A DNA stretch of 64,000 nucleotides from Antedon mediterranea. Taxonomy: Eukaryota > Echinodermata > Crinoidea > Comatulida > Antedonidae. Location of the stretch: the NCBI RefSeq assembly GCF_964355755.1, contig NC_092670.1, forward strand, positions 28,509,795 to 28,573,794. The letters run 5' to 3'. The notes under the pieces were generated by a model. It saw only the letters and a program-made list of their open reading frames with translations, did no database searches and was not told where the DNA came from. The translations under genes and the position numbers were made by a program. Below are positions 45,961-57,826 of the stretch, one piece after another. Every line of letters starts with the position of its first letter. Position 1 is the stretch's first letter.

Positions 45961-47832
45961 ATGGCTAATGCAACAATGCAACACATAGAAATGGCTGAAA
46001 AACTAATTAAATCTAAGAAAACTAAAAAGAAAAAGGTTTATGCTGTTGCTGTCGGGAAACAACCAGGTATATAATTATCCTTGCTGGAATGCCAAGCAAA
46101 CACTGATGGCTATCACGGAGCTTTATTCCAATCATTTTTAGTGTTGAAAAAGCCGAAAAAAATCTCAGCGAATGTGTGCAATGACTTAGAATGTACTGAT
46201 GCAACTAAAGTCAATGATGCTGAAGTAAATACAGCTATTGAAAGTAACAAAATAGATACTGAATGTAATGATACATTACATGACCTGGTAACCACTGATG
46301 TAAATGACCTCCAAAACATCCATTCCGCTTGCACTCAATCACATTTAGATCACTCATTAGCTTCTCCAAATCTATCTGATTTGCTAAAAGAAAACTTCGA
46401 ACTTAAAATTAAAATGTCTGAAAATGAGAATAGAGTCCTGAAAGATAAATTATTAGCTAAAAACAATGATTGTGCTATTTTGTTTGAAGCTGTAAAAGAT
46501 ATTCGACGTGAGCTTAATGAATTTAAAAAAGAGGTTAAATCCCTACAAGATCTTCTTAAGAAAATAGAAAATTCAAACAGAATATAAATATTAAATTCGA
46601 AGCTCTTAAGTCCGATGAAACAAATTTGCAGCATACTTTACAACTGTTGCAGCAAAAAGATAAGGAAGTGACAAAACTACACGATCTACTTATCTCAGCT
46701 CATAAAGATGCTGCTAGAGCCAAAGATAAAGCATACGATGCGAAAATAACCCAAGTTGCTATTGACACATCTGACTTTATTACTGTGAAGGGGCATAGTG
46801 TTACTCAACATAAAACCTGTCCCCAACTTGGTCTGCACGATAGATGTTCCTCTCCTCAAGAACAGTATATACATCTGACCTCATTGGACCTCCCGAAACA
46901 AAATCGGTCTTATGTAGAACCAAATTGTGACAGTAAAGTTATCGATGATTCTCGGACTTATTCTGAGCAGCTAATTGACACTCTATATAACGTATTGGAC
47001 ACGACTAGCCCTACTAATGATGTAACGAAGAGTACTGGAAAAGTTGATTCTTATCAACTAAAGCTACATAAATACTGTAATAAACATAAAGCACTAAGCG
47101 ACACACAAAAAATTGCTGATAAAACTGCTAGTACTCAAGATTACACAATTACAGCTGACGTTCTGATTATTGGCGATTCAATGATTAAACATCTTCATCC
47201 CAAATGATTAAGTAATTCTACTGAAAAAAGTGATATGCCACACTATGCGTGGTGCAAAAATAGAAGACCTCGCGCATTGTGCCAAGCGTCTTGCAGTAAA
47301 ACATGGTGTTGAAAGAGTGATTGTTCATGTGGGAACTAACAATAGAAATGACAGTTCAGACACTTTGACCTCAAAAACGACATCTCTGTGTGAAACCTTG
47401 AAGCCTATAAAGTGCACAGTTTCCTCCATCATACACCGACGCAACCAGATAGTTTCGAAATGCGATGATGATGTAGAGAGAGCAAATCACCATATGAAAT
47501 TCATATGCAAAGAGAATGGCTGGGGATTTATTGATAATACAAATATTCCATTCATGAAACTATCTTCTGATGGAGTTCATCTTAGCCCACGAGGAACAAG
47601 TACTCTGGCGAAGAACATTATTGATCACATAAGTAGTGAGTCGGCGATGAGTCCACCCCCGTCATTTTTTCTGCTCTCAAATCAGTACCAACCAATTCGT
47701 CAGAGAGAATGCGTCAATCATCAACAAGGGACTATAAAAATCGATGCCAGAAAAGAAAGAAAAGAGTGGTTCAAGTACCTGGAACTTGTACGACAGCTGA
47801 TAAATCCACGAAAACCTACATACAAAAATTAA
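45961..47832 (+). pseudogene. LINE ORF1: RNase H1-type hybrid-binding domain + coiled coil + SGNH hydrolase (broken)
   Basis: ATG at 45961 starts MANATMQHIEMAEKLIKSKK, then a lysine run and VYAVAVGKQPGI. An in-frame TAA at 46072-46074 interrupts it, and the same frame continues with LLECQANTDGYHGALFQSF. This spacing (YAVxxG...GI...EC...DGYxGAxFxxF) matches the N-terminal hybrid-binding (viroplasmin) domain of RNase H1. A coiled coil of ~60 residues follows (to 46587), then a frame change near 46587 into LQHTLQLLQQKDKEVTKL. The SGNH part has block I IIGDSMIKHL (~47165-47195), a stop and frame change at 47205, block III HVGTNN (~47327) and block V DGVHLSPRG (~47570). SGNH domains are known in CR1-like ORF1; the hybrid-binding domain is less expected. 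Confidence 0.75.
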
Positions 47833-50800
47833 ATTCAAATTCTGCAAATTCGTCACTTATATTTTGTTTGCTAAATGCTCGTTCATTGCGTAACAAAAGT
47901 GATGAATTCACAGACTTTGTTGTTAGTAATGACATTGATATCGTGTCTGTGTCTGAAACATGGATTCGACCTGATGACAACCTCTCCATTGGAAACATAA
48001 CTCCACTTGGATATTGTTTCAAACATGTTCCTAGATTGGATAAAATCGGTGGGGGGTTGGAATTTTATTTAAATCTAGTCTAAGTGTTAATATGAAAAAT
48101 GATGTAAATGTTTATTCTTCATTTGAATCAATACATTTACAGTTTACATTAAGTACAAAAACAATTTATATTGTATGCATCTATAGACCACCGAGTTCAC
48201 CGACTTTCTTAATGAATTTGAAAATATGATTTTTGATTATCTCATTATTCCATCAGAAGTAATTTTTTGTGTTGATTTTAATATCCACATTGATGAAAAT
48301 GAGAATATCGCTGCAAATAAATTTAATCGTCTATTGCAGTATTTTAATTTTATACAGCATGTAAATGAACCTACGCATGATGGTGGTCATTGTCTTGATC
48401 TCATTATTACTAGAGATGTTTCTCTGATCTCGGGGATCACTGTAAAACCGGGTATCTCTGATCATTTTTCTATACTTTGTAGTCTCGACTTCAAGAAACC
48501 ACCTCTTCCTAAATCTAAAATTAAAATCCGAAATATAAACAGTATTGATACAACAATATTTTCAAATGACATACAAGCTTGGTTGTCTGATATGCATGAT
48601 GGTACTTTGGAAGAAAATATTGAAAGTTACTGCTTTTTAAGAGAAGATATGGATCAACACGCACCTTTAAAAACAAAATGTATCAAACTAAATTCTTCAA
48701 AACCGTGGTATACTGATGAAATTAGATCTGCGAGAAAACTCCGTCGCGTATTTGAGAGAAAATGGATGAAATCAAAAAATACATTAGATAGACAGAAATA
48801 TTGTCATCAGCGGTGTATTGTTAATATGCTTGTTGCTAAGTGCTAAGAAACAATATTATTCTGATCTGGTCGAAGATTGCTCAGGTGATCAGAAGAAGCT
48901 GTTTAAAGTTGTAAACAATCTTTTACACTGTTCTAAATCGTCGGTGCTTCCATTTTCTCACTCAGATGAATTGCTTGCAGAAAGATTTTCCGTATTTAAA
49001 AAAAATTAAATTGTTAATATTCGTAAACTTCTTGTTAAAGATAGTGCTGGAAGTTTGTCTCATTACTTTAATAACGACGTATGCTGTGAAAATTATAATT
49101 GTCCATCCCTTTGTATATTTGAACCTGCAAGTGAAAAAGAAATTTCTGAAATTGTCAAAAACTCGCCTGCTAAATCTTGCAGTTTTGATCCAGTTCCTAC
49201 TCTGTTAATTAAAAGAAATGCTGTTGTTTTTGTTCCACTAATTGCACGTGTCGTTAATCTGTGTTTGGAAACTGGGGTTTTCCCAGATATTTGTAAAATC
49301 TCGCACATACGTCCTCAATTAAAGAAATCGGGTCTTGATCCTGAAAAGCTATCCAATTACAGACCAGTATCAAATCTGTATTTTCTTGGAAAAGTAATTG
49401 AAAAAGTGGTATCTAAACGTATACTGTAAAGGATAATTCTTTATTTGACCCGTTTCAATCAGCGTATAAAGCACATCACAGTACTGAAACTGCACTGCTG
49501 CGCGTTAGCAATGATATACTTCGTGCGATGGATGTTGGAAAAGTAACTGCTTTAATTTTACTTGACTAGATGGCACGCTCGCTTCGCTCGCGTACCATCT
49601 AGGGGTGCTCACAGATGGTTCTCGAATACAGTAGAATAGAATAGAGACAACAAAACCAATACTGGATTCCATAAAGGACAATTAATTTATGTGGACTAAA
49701 GAAATTAGGGAGAAATGGAAATGTATGTACCGGGGAATTGGGCGGCACGTGGTGGTGATGGAACCGCAGTAATAAAGTTGATTGTATTTATATATTATAA
49801 GAACCAAACTAAATAAATAGACCTAGACATTCTGCGAAATGGAAATCGGAAATTCAAGCTCCTATTCAGTGAAAAATTAAACTGTAGTCTACCTAAATAT
49901 TTAGGACAAATCATCGGTTGTGGTGGTTGAAATTCCTGTTAACATTTGTGTGAACCAAACTGGGTCGAATTTCTGTCATGAGTACTGATTTGTTGGCCTG
50001 TGATTTATGACGCCTAAGGGATCTATCTAGACTTATTTTTTAGAATAATGTACGTACCTGTCAGATACAATTGTCTTGTGTCGTATAATAAATAAGTACT
50101 GTAATAGTTACTGAAGTTACTATTACAATCTCGTCAATGAAAACACGAAAATGTATATGCACTTACTTATGAAAACGTATACAGTATTATACTCAGTTAT
50201 TGAAACAGTAGGTTTAAAAAAGTTTCGTTTGTCTGTAAAATGATGTAATCAAGCTGTTTACATGAGTCTTAATTTATAAGCACATCAATAATAAAATAGT
50301 TTATCTATCCTGTAATTGGCGAGATTATGGTCGCTGTTGAATGAAATAAAGCCAATCGGTATCATATTTGTACAGAAACGTTTTCGCGGCCGAAGGGTGT
50401 AACCTAAATTCGTTGTATTATCGTCAAGAACTAACTGTAACTAAACTTACATAGAAAGTAGGGTATCATAAATTTGGCCTTAGCACTCGGGGGAGTGGCT
50501 AAGATGAAGTCCGTGGGACTACTAAATATAAATTGTAATGAACCTCGAGGGACATAAATAGGAATATTTCATGTTTCATTATCAATGTATAATAAATGGA
50601 AACTGTTTACCGATTCAAATAATATAAATTGGTTTTTAACATTTTCCGAACCTATTGCAAGTTTATTCTCAAAGGGCCCATATATTTACCTACCGTATGT
50701 GTTAAACCAAGGGCTCATAAATTTACCTACAGTACTTGTGTTAAACCAAACTCTGGCAGACTGAGAGATTGGGATGTTCCATTCATCGCAAATCAATACA

Positions 50801-52342
50801 TTTGTATAATCGTATATTAAATCTATCAAAATAGTATTTTTTAAAGAAAATCGGCCTGTCTTCAACATTATGATGGTGTACTCTAGCTGTTCAACCGGTT
50901 TTCAGCTATTAAAAACAATTATCGTAGGAGGAGATAGAAAAATGCGAAGCCTCCTCGCATTTTTTTGGCGGGTATTTTTCAAGATGGACATCCATTAGAC
51001 AGTGTATACCACGATCGGAAAACACCCCTATTTGGGTCAAATCGTTGAACCTAAATTCGTTTTAATCGTCAATAACTAATTATCTAACTCAATTTAATTA
51101 GTAAACAGGGTTACATCAGGCGGTTAAAATCAGTACCGAAAGTACGAACCAACTTTACATACCATCGAGTGAAAATTCTAGAAGTAAGGCGCGATTTACC
51201 GAATTTTGCCCTTACGTAAATTTATATATAGATTTGAGTGCTGCGTTTTATACGGTAGATCATAGTATTCTGACTGAGAGGTTGCATGCTTCTATTGGTG
51301 TTGAGGGATGTGCACTAAGATGGTGTCAATCATACTTGGAGGACAGACCTCAACACATTTGTATTAGAGAGGTAATCTCTCAACCTACCACTTTAAATTA
51401 CTCTGTTCCGCAAGGATCTGTGTTAGGTCCACAATTGTTTACAATTTATGTATATCCTATTCGTGATATCATTAAGAAATATAATCTTAGCTATCATGTT
51501 TACGCTGATGACACTCAGATATATATATCGTTTAAACCTAACATGACACAGAGTGAATTATCAATTGATTTGCTTGAAAATGTATCTCTGAAATTCGTGT
51601 CTGGATGGCCAAAAACGTTTTGAAACTTAATGATTATAAGACTGAGTACATTCTATTTGGTTCGCAACAACAATTAGAGAAAATTCCATCTAGGAGGGTT
51701 TCCATTGGTAACTTTTGTACTAAAAATACTACACAAGTTAGAAATCTTTGTGTAATTCTGGATTCTAATATGACAATGACGGCTCATATTTCTAAAATTA
51801 CGTCTGCATCGTCATATCATTTAAGAAATATTCGAGGCATCAGAAAATACTTAAATCGTGCAGCTGCTGAGCAACTTGTACATGCATTTGTTAGTTCGCG
51901 TCTCGATATGTGTAACTCCTTGTTATTTGGTCTCCCACAAAAATAACTCCACAGGCTTCAGCTGATTCAAAATACAGCGGCACGAGTTGTTAAAAAACTA
52001 CCAAGATATGCACACATATCAAATACCTTGGAAACTTTGCATTGGCTTCCTGTTAGGTACCGCATTGTTTTTAAGTCTATTAATGGCATGGCTCCTGAAT
52101 ATATTTCTGACATGCTTAGGCTGTATGTTCCCAGACGGAATCTGCGTTCTAGTGATACGCTGCTTCTACATCAACCTAAGTCTCACCACTCATGGGGAGA
52201 CAGAGCTTTCACCGTTACTGCTCCTCGTCTATGGAATGCTCTACCGAGCTCTATAAGATTTTGCAAAACTGTTGATACTTTTAAAAAATTATTAAAAACA
52301 CATTTATTCATTAAGGCATATGGAAATCACGAGGTTTCTTAA
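47709..52342 (+). pseudogene. LINE ORF2: APE endonuclease and reverse transcriptase (broken, split by Helitron)
   Basis: Starts at ATG 47709, overlapping ORF1 by ~124 bp. Endonuclease: LLNARSLRNKSDEF, VSVSETWI, IYRPPSS, a DFNIHID segment whose usual Gly is Val, and GISDHFSI near 48450. Frameshifts occur near 48055, 48200, 48840 and 49010. RT: SNYRPVSNLYFLGKVIEKVV, a frame break at 49429, QSAYKAHHSTETALL, then motif A LLD|LSAAFYTVDH, which is cut by the Helitron between 49565 and 51233. Motif B SVPQGSVLGP and motif C YADD (51501-51512) follow. Another frame break comes near 51605-51620, then the C-terminal segment LHWLPVRYRIVFK ... GDRAFTVTAPRLWNALP to the stop at 52342. Normal intact length would be ~900-1000 residues. 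Not functional. Confidence 0.88.
49566..51232 (-). mobile_element. Non-autonomous Helitron
   Basis: A 1667-bp insertion read on the minus strand. The 5' end is TCTATATATAAATTTACG (at 51232, preceded by A). The 3' end is CTAG (at 49566, followed by T). The 3' end includes a palindromic hairpin with arms TAGATGGTACGC and GCGTGCCATCTA around an 11-nt loop. Insertion between A and T, a TC 5' end and a hairpin plus CTRR at the 3' end are the Helitron hallmarks. There is no target duplication. Removing it rejoins CTTGA to TTTGAGTGC and restores the LINE RT motif A reading LLDLSAAF in frame. No Rep/helicase gene is seen. Confidence 0.92.
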
Positions 52343-52652
52343 AGTTCTAGAATTTTATAGCATACTTTTTCCTGACCAGCATTATCTTATGGGGTGCCTC
52401 TGTCTTGGTTGTTGTCTCTGAGCACCCGGTCGTCTGTGGCAAAGCAAATGTGTATCCTGTTCCTTTGTTTGTTCACCTAGGTAGGGGTCCGGGACCGCGA
52501 CAGAACGAGAACGGATGGGGACCCTCCAAAGAAATTGCATTTTATTTGTCAGGCATTTGTATTATTTGTTTTTATTTATTTTTTTTGAATGCGCCTTAAG
52601 CACTCTTGAGTGGTATGTGCGCTATAAAAATCCTGTTATTATTATTATTATT

Positions 52653-54049
<1,397 letters not shown>

Positions 54050-54054
54050 TAATT

Positions 54055-54072
54055 TGGTGGCAGCGGTTATTT
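54055..54072 (+). promoter_or_regulatory. Putative tRNA primer-binding site of the Gypsy-like element
   Basis: TGGTGGCAGCGG lies 5 bp after the LTR end. A TGG start matches the complement of a tRNA CCA 3' end, and TTTGGTGGCAGCGG-like sites are common in animal Gypsy elements. The tRNA used is not determined. Confidence 0.6.
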
Positions 54073-54500
54073 CGATCTACTGTTCGACTTAACTGTGTAT
54101 TTATCTACTGTTGTGATATTTAGTGGTAGCAGTTTGATCTACTGTATTTTGCCATAGATTGGTGGCTGTTTTTGGACCCCATTGGAAATAAGTTTACTTT
54201 TTTGTCGACTTAATGGGTTATCCAGGTATTCTTTTAATACATTGTATATTTTAACTTTTTATGTATGAATATCGAATAAAATCAATCAATCAATCAACTG
54301 TAATGTATTGATATATTTTGAGGAAGCGGTACTTACGATACTGTGATATTTTACGGAAGCCGTGGTGCTACGTTTTGTTTAATCGTAAGTACACAAACAT
54401 TGTTTTAAGAACAGTACATTATCTATTTGGAACAGTAGACTTGTGAACGTCTCGGTAACTACGATTAACTAGTAACAAGACCCTCATCAAGATTTAAAAT

Positions 54501-55704
54501 ATGGCTGATAAACAATCAACAACAAGATCCGGTAGAGAATACAGCGGCGGCGATGAATCTGATTCTGATGTACAATCAGTTCAATCAATACAACCTGAAC
54601 AACAGGCAGAAGAGTCTTGACCAACCAGTGGACATAACCCTACAGGTGCTGAATCATTTTCAAAACATTTTGTGTTGTTGATGCAGCAACAAATGTTACA
54701 GCAAACTCTTATGATGCAGCAGATGATGGAACAACAAGAACGTTTACGCAAAGAAGATATGGAAAAACAAGAACGTTTACGCAAAGAAGATATGGTAAAA
54801 CAAGAACGTTTACGCCAAGAAGAAATGGAAAAATAAGAACGTTTACGTCAAGAAGATATGGACAGACAAGAACGTTTACGTAGGAAAGATATGGATAAAC
54901 AGCAAGCATCAGTAATGGCGTTAATGGATAAGCAAAAGGACTGTGAGGAGAGACGATTAAAAGACTTAATGAAATTGAAGGAAGTTCAGATTGCAAAACT
55001 TTCTGACAGTGATGATATTGAAAATTATCTCACTACGTTTGAACGAATTGCTAACACCTATGATTGGCGAAACGAACACTGGGTAGTAAAACTAATACCT
55101 CATTTGACAGGCAAAGCAAGAGCAGCCTATGCATCACTACCAGTGACTGAAAGTAACCAGTACAACATAGTGAAGAAAGCATTATTACAAAGGTATGACA
55201 TAACTGAAGAGACATATAGGCAAAGGTTTAGGTAAATTAAAAATAAAAGTGAAGAAAGTTATAGAGAAATGTATGTTAGGTGAAAAGATTTATTTACTAA
55301 GTGGGCTAGGCCTGCTGATAAAAGCAAAGATGGTTTAGCTGAAATTGTTATTTTAGAGCAATTAATAGATATTATGCCCACAGGGGTACACATTTGGATT
55401 AAAGAACATAAACCAGATTCTGGATTAAATGCTGCAGAATTAGCAGATAATTATTTTCAAGCTAGAAAAGGTATCGATTTTGTGAAAAAGTTTCAAAATA
55501 GAAAACATGAAAATAGAAACAACCAGGAGAAAACAGTGAAAGGCACGCCTGAAGTTGACAGTAAGGGTAATAATAATCCCCCTGATAACTTTCAGAAATC
55601 ACAATCTGACGCTAGACAACCTCTCGTTTGTAGACGGTGCAAAAAAGTAGGCCATATTGAACGATTTTGTCGTAGTAAGGATGGCTTTTTGTCGAAAAAG
55701 ACAG
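54501..55704 (+). pseudogene. gag: Gypsy-like gag with SCAN-like capsid region and zinc knuckle, truncated
   Basis: One reading frame runs from ATG 54501 to the truncation at ~55704, broken only by nonsense codons at 54618 (TGA), 54834 (TAA), 55233 (TAA) and 55281 (TGA). The N-terminal part has five 33-bp repeats encoding a charged coiled coil (QERLRKEDMEK) at 54738-54900. Next comes a retrotransposon capsid region (DIENYLTTFERIANTYDW ... GKARAAYASL), then a segment resembling SCAN domains (ILEQLIDIMPTGVHIWIKEH ... AAELADNY). The SCAN fold is known to derive from Gypsy (Gmr1-like) gag. A CCHC knuckle CRRCKKVGHIERFC lies at about 55628-55670. Protease and RT are missing; a CT-rich array replaces them. 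Confidence 0.8.
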
Positions 55705-55749
55705 ACCCTCTCTCTCAGATCTCTCTCTCGCAGATCTCTATCTCTTGCT

Positions 55750-55783
<34 letters not shown>

Positions 55784-55857
55784 GCCCTCTCTCTCTCTTG
55801 CTGATCTCTCTCTCATAAATCTCTCTCTCGCTGATCTCTCTATCTCTCTCCTTCGCT

Positions 55858-55950
<93 letters not shown>

Positions 55951-56050
55951 CGCTGATCTCTCTCTCTCCCCCCTCTCTCTCTCTCTCTCCCTCCCCCTCT
56001 CTTTTTTCGATGATCTCTCTCCCTCCCTCTCTGATCTCTCTCTCGCTGAT
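55705..56050 (-). repeat. CT-rich minisatellite (opposite strand of the GA array)
   Basis: The same GATCTCTCTCTCGC-type repeat as before the Gypsy fragment but in the opposite orientation, with a pure (CT)n run at about 55860-55946. No gene is present; the Arg/Glu-rich frames on the minus strand are artefacts of the repeat. Confidence 0.92.
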
Positions 56051-56054
56051 TTCT

Positions 56055-57290
56055 CATATGGATTCCTTTTAGCGAAAAAGGACAATTCAGAAAACAGCTA
56101 TTTTGGCACTCGTCACAGATCAGTGCACACAGCCACAAATATTCTGCTGAGCAGTGTACTGTTTAGACTATTCCATTCTCAAAATAGGTAAATTGTTTAT
56201 AAGGTCAATTGAATTGATTTAAGATTCAAGAAATTTCAACCTCGGTTTCTTAAATAGTTATTACATTATGTTCAACTGCGGTTTTACGAAAATCTATTAT
56301 CATCTCTTTGGTTTTAGTAATATTAAGTATTAAGTTCATATTCTCACACCAATTAACAAATGAACACATTGCAAATAAACAGGTAGGCCAGTTTCAATTC
56401 AAACTTTATAGAAACCACCACATAATATATATGTATAAAAAGGTCATATATATATAGTCCAAATCACTGTTAAATAGTCCCTTAGATATATTAATTCTAA
56501 CTTTACTAAGAAGAAACATAATTATTGCCTACTTATGTTCATTATATTTCCCTTTGATAAAATGGAATAACCCGCTACCAATCCAGCCTAGCCTAGCCTA
56601 TGTTAGACAATGGCCGATGCGAAATTTGTGTATACACTTAAAAGGGCTAGTAGCTTATAGACTATTTAGGTGGTATTATTTTGTATTTTCTCTAAAAAAA
56701 TTACACAGAATTATTTTATATGACTTTAACTACAATATTGATTAACAAATTGTAATGAAAATAAGCAGAATATACTCACATTTGGGTATCAAACACAGGT
56801 CAATAGTACACATAAGAGAATTTCACGCGGAATTTCCCAAAAATATGCTGTTTAGTAATCAAATTTTCGCGGGTCTCACCATCATCCAATCAAAAATAAT
56901 TTTACATGGTTAGAAAGCCACTGTATAGGAGACTACGATGTTAAAAGAACTAAGTTTTAAGAGGACGCTGTTCAAAGTTGTGGCGATTTCAAAACTATAC
57001 ATCAGCGAAAAACGCGAATTTCACACAGGAATCGGCTGTTTTTTGGCCGGGACAGGGTATGTTTAATGTAAATTCGCGATTTCCAGCTATCAAAAATTAA
57101 TTTTTTAAATACATAGTCAGAAAGTACAATACCTTAGCTTCAACATAGTATGAGAACTAATGTATACTATGCGAGATAAAGATTTTACAAGTATAAATGT
57201 GAAAAAAAGTAGTTTCCTCCATGCACTTAGAATAGGAACAATGTCGTGCGGAAGACGTTTTTGGATTAGTGCACCAAAGGAATCCATATG
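56055..57290. mobile_element. 1.24-kb TIR element, non-autonomous, superfamily unassigned
   Basis: Terminal inverted repeats CATATGGATTCCTTT/AAAGGAATCCATATG enclose 1236 bp. TTCT is duplicated on both sides (56051-56054 and 57291-57294), in both cases against CT-array sequence. The interior is AT-rich with no plausible transposase. Two roughly related stretches with GCGAATTT / ATTTTCGCGGG and AAAAATTAATTTT-type sequence occur near 56860-57100. A 4-bp duplication is compatible with several superfamilies, for example Sola or Chapaev, but the ends do not decide between them. Confidence 0.7.
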
Positions 57291-57294
57291 TTCT

Positions 57295-57826
57295 TGCTGA
57301 TCTCTCTCTCGCTGATCTCTCCCTCGCTGACCTCTATCTCGCTGATCTCTCTTTCTCTCTCTTGCTGATCTCTCTCTCATAAATCTCTCTCTCGCAGATC
57401 TCTCTCGCTGATCTCTCTATCTCTCTCCCTCGCTACTCTCTCTATCTCTCTCCCTCGCTGCTCTCTCTCTCTCTCTCTCGTTGATCTCTCTTATTTGAAG
57501 AAATCTCTCTTGCTGATCTCTCTCTCTATCTCGCAGAACTCTCTCTCTCTCTTGCTGATCTCTCTCTAGTTAATCTCTCTCTCGCTGATCTCTCTCTCTC
57601 TCGCTGCTCTATCTCGCTGATCTCTCTCATTTGCAGAATTCTCTCTTGCTGATCTCTCTCTCTCTCGCTGATCTCTCTCACTCTCTCTCAGATCTCTCTC
57701 TCGCTGATCTCTATCTCTCAATGATCTCTCTCTCTTTCGCTGATCTCTATCTCTCAATGATCTCTATCTCTCTCTCTCTCTCGTTGATCTCTATCTCTCA
57801 ATGATCTCTCTCTCTCTCTCTCTCTC
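57295..57826 (-). repeat. CT-rich minisatellite, middle block
   Basis: Degenerate GATCTCTCTCTCGCT units including CTCATAAATC, CATTTGCAG and CTCAATGATC variants that also occur in the GA blocks at 53040-53400, so both blocks belong to the same family. No gene is present. Confidence 0.92.

Larger units (their letters stand above)
45669..52652 (+). mobile_element. CR1/L2-group non-LTR retrotransposon (LINE), full-length but decayed
   Basis: About 5.3 kb without the nested Helitron. A 5' leader (45669-45960) precedes an ORF1 with SGNH hydrolase motifs and an ORF2 with APE endonuclease and RT. The 3' end, GCGCTATAAAAATCCTG followed by TTATTATTATTA, is typical of L2/CR1-like elements with microsatellite tails. 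It sits inside the GA-rich array; ATAGAT on both sides (45663-45668 and 52653-52658) may be the target duplication, but that string is common in the array. Frameshifts and stops occur in both ORFs, so the copy is dead. Clade assignment below the CR1/L2 level is not possible by eye. Confidence 0.88.

Noticed and set aside
50629-50868. Small frames on both strands inside the Helitron
   Set aside because: Each is under 65 codons, with no Rep/helicase motif or other recognisable domain.
51987-52256. Alternative 89-codon frame overlapping the LINE C-terminal segment
   Set aside because: It is out of frame with the recognisable LHWLPVRYRIVFK segment and has no family motif.
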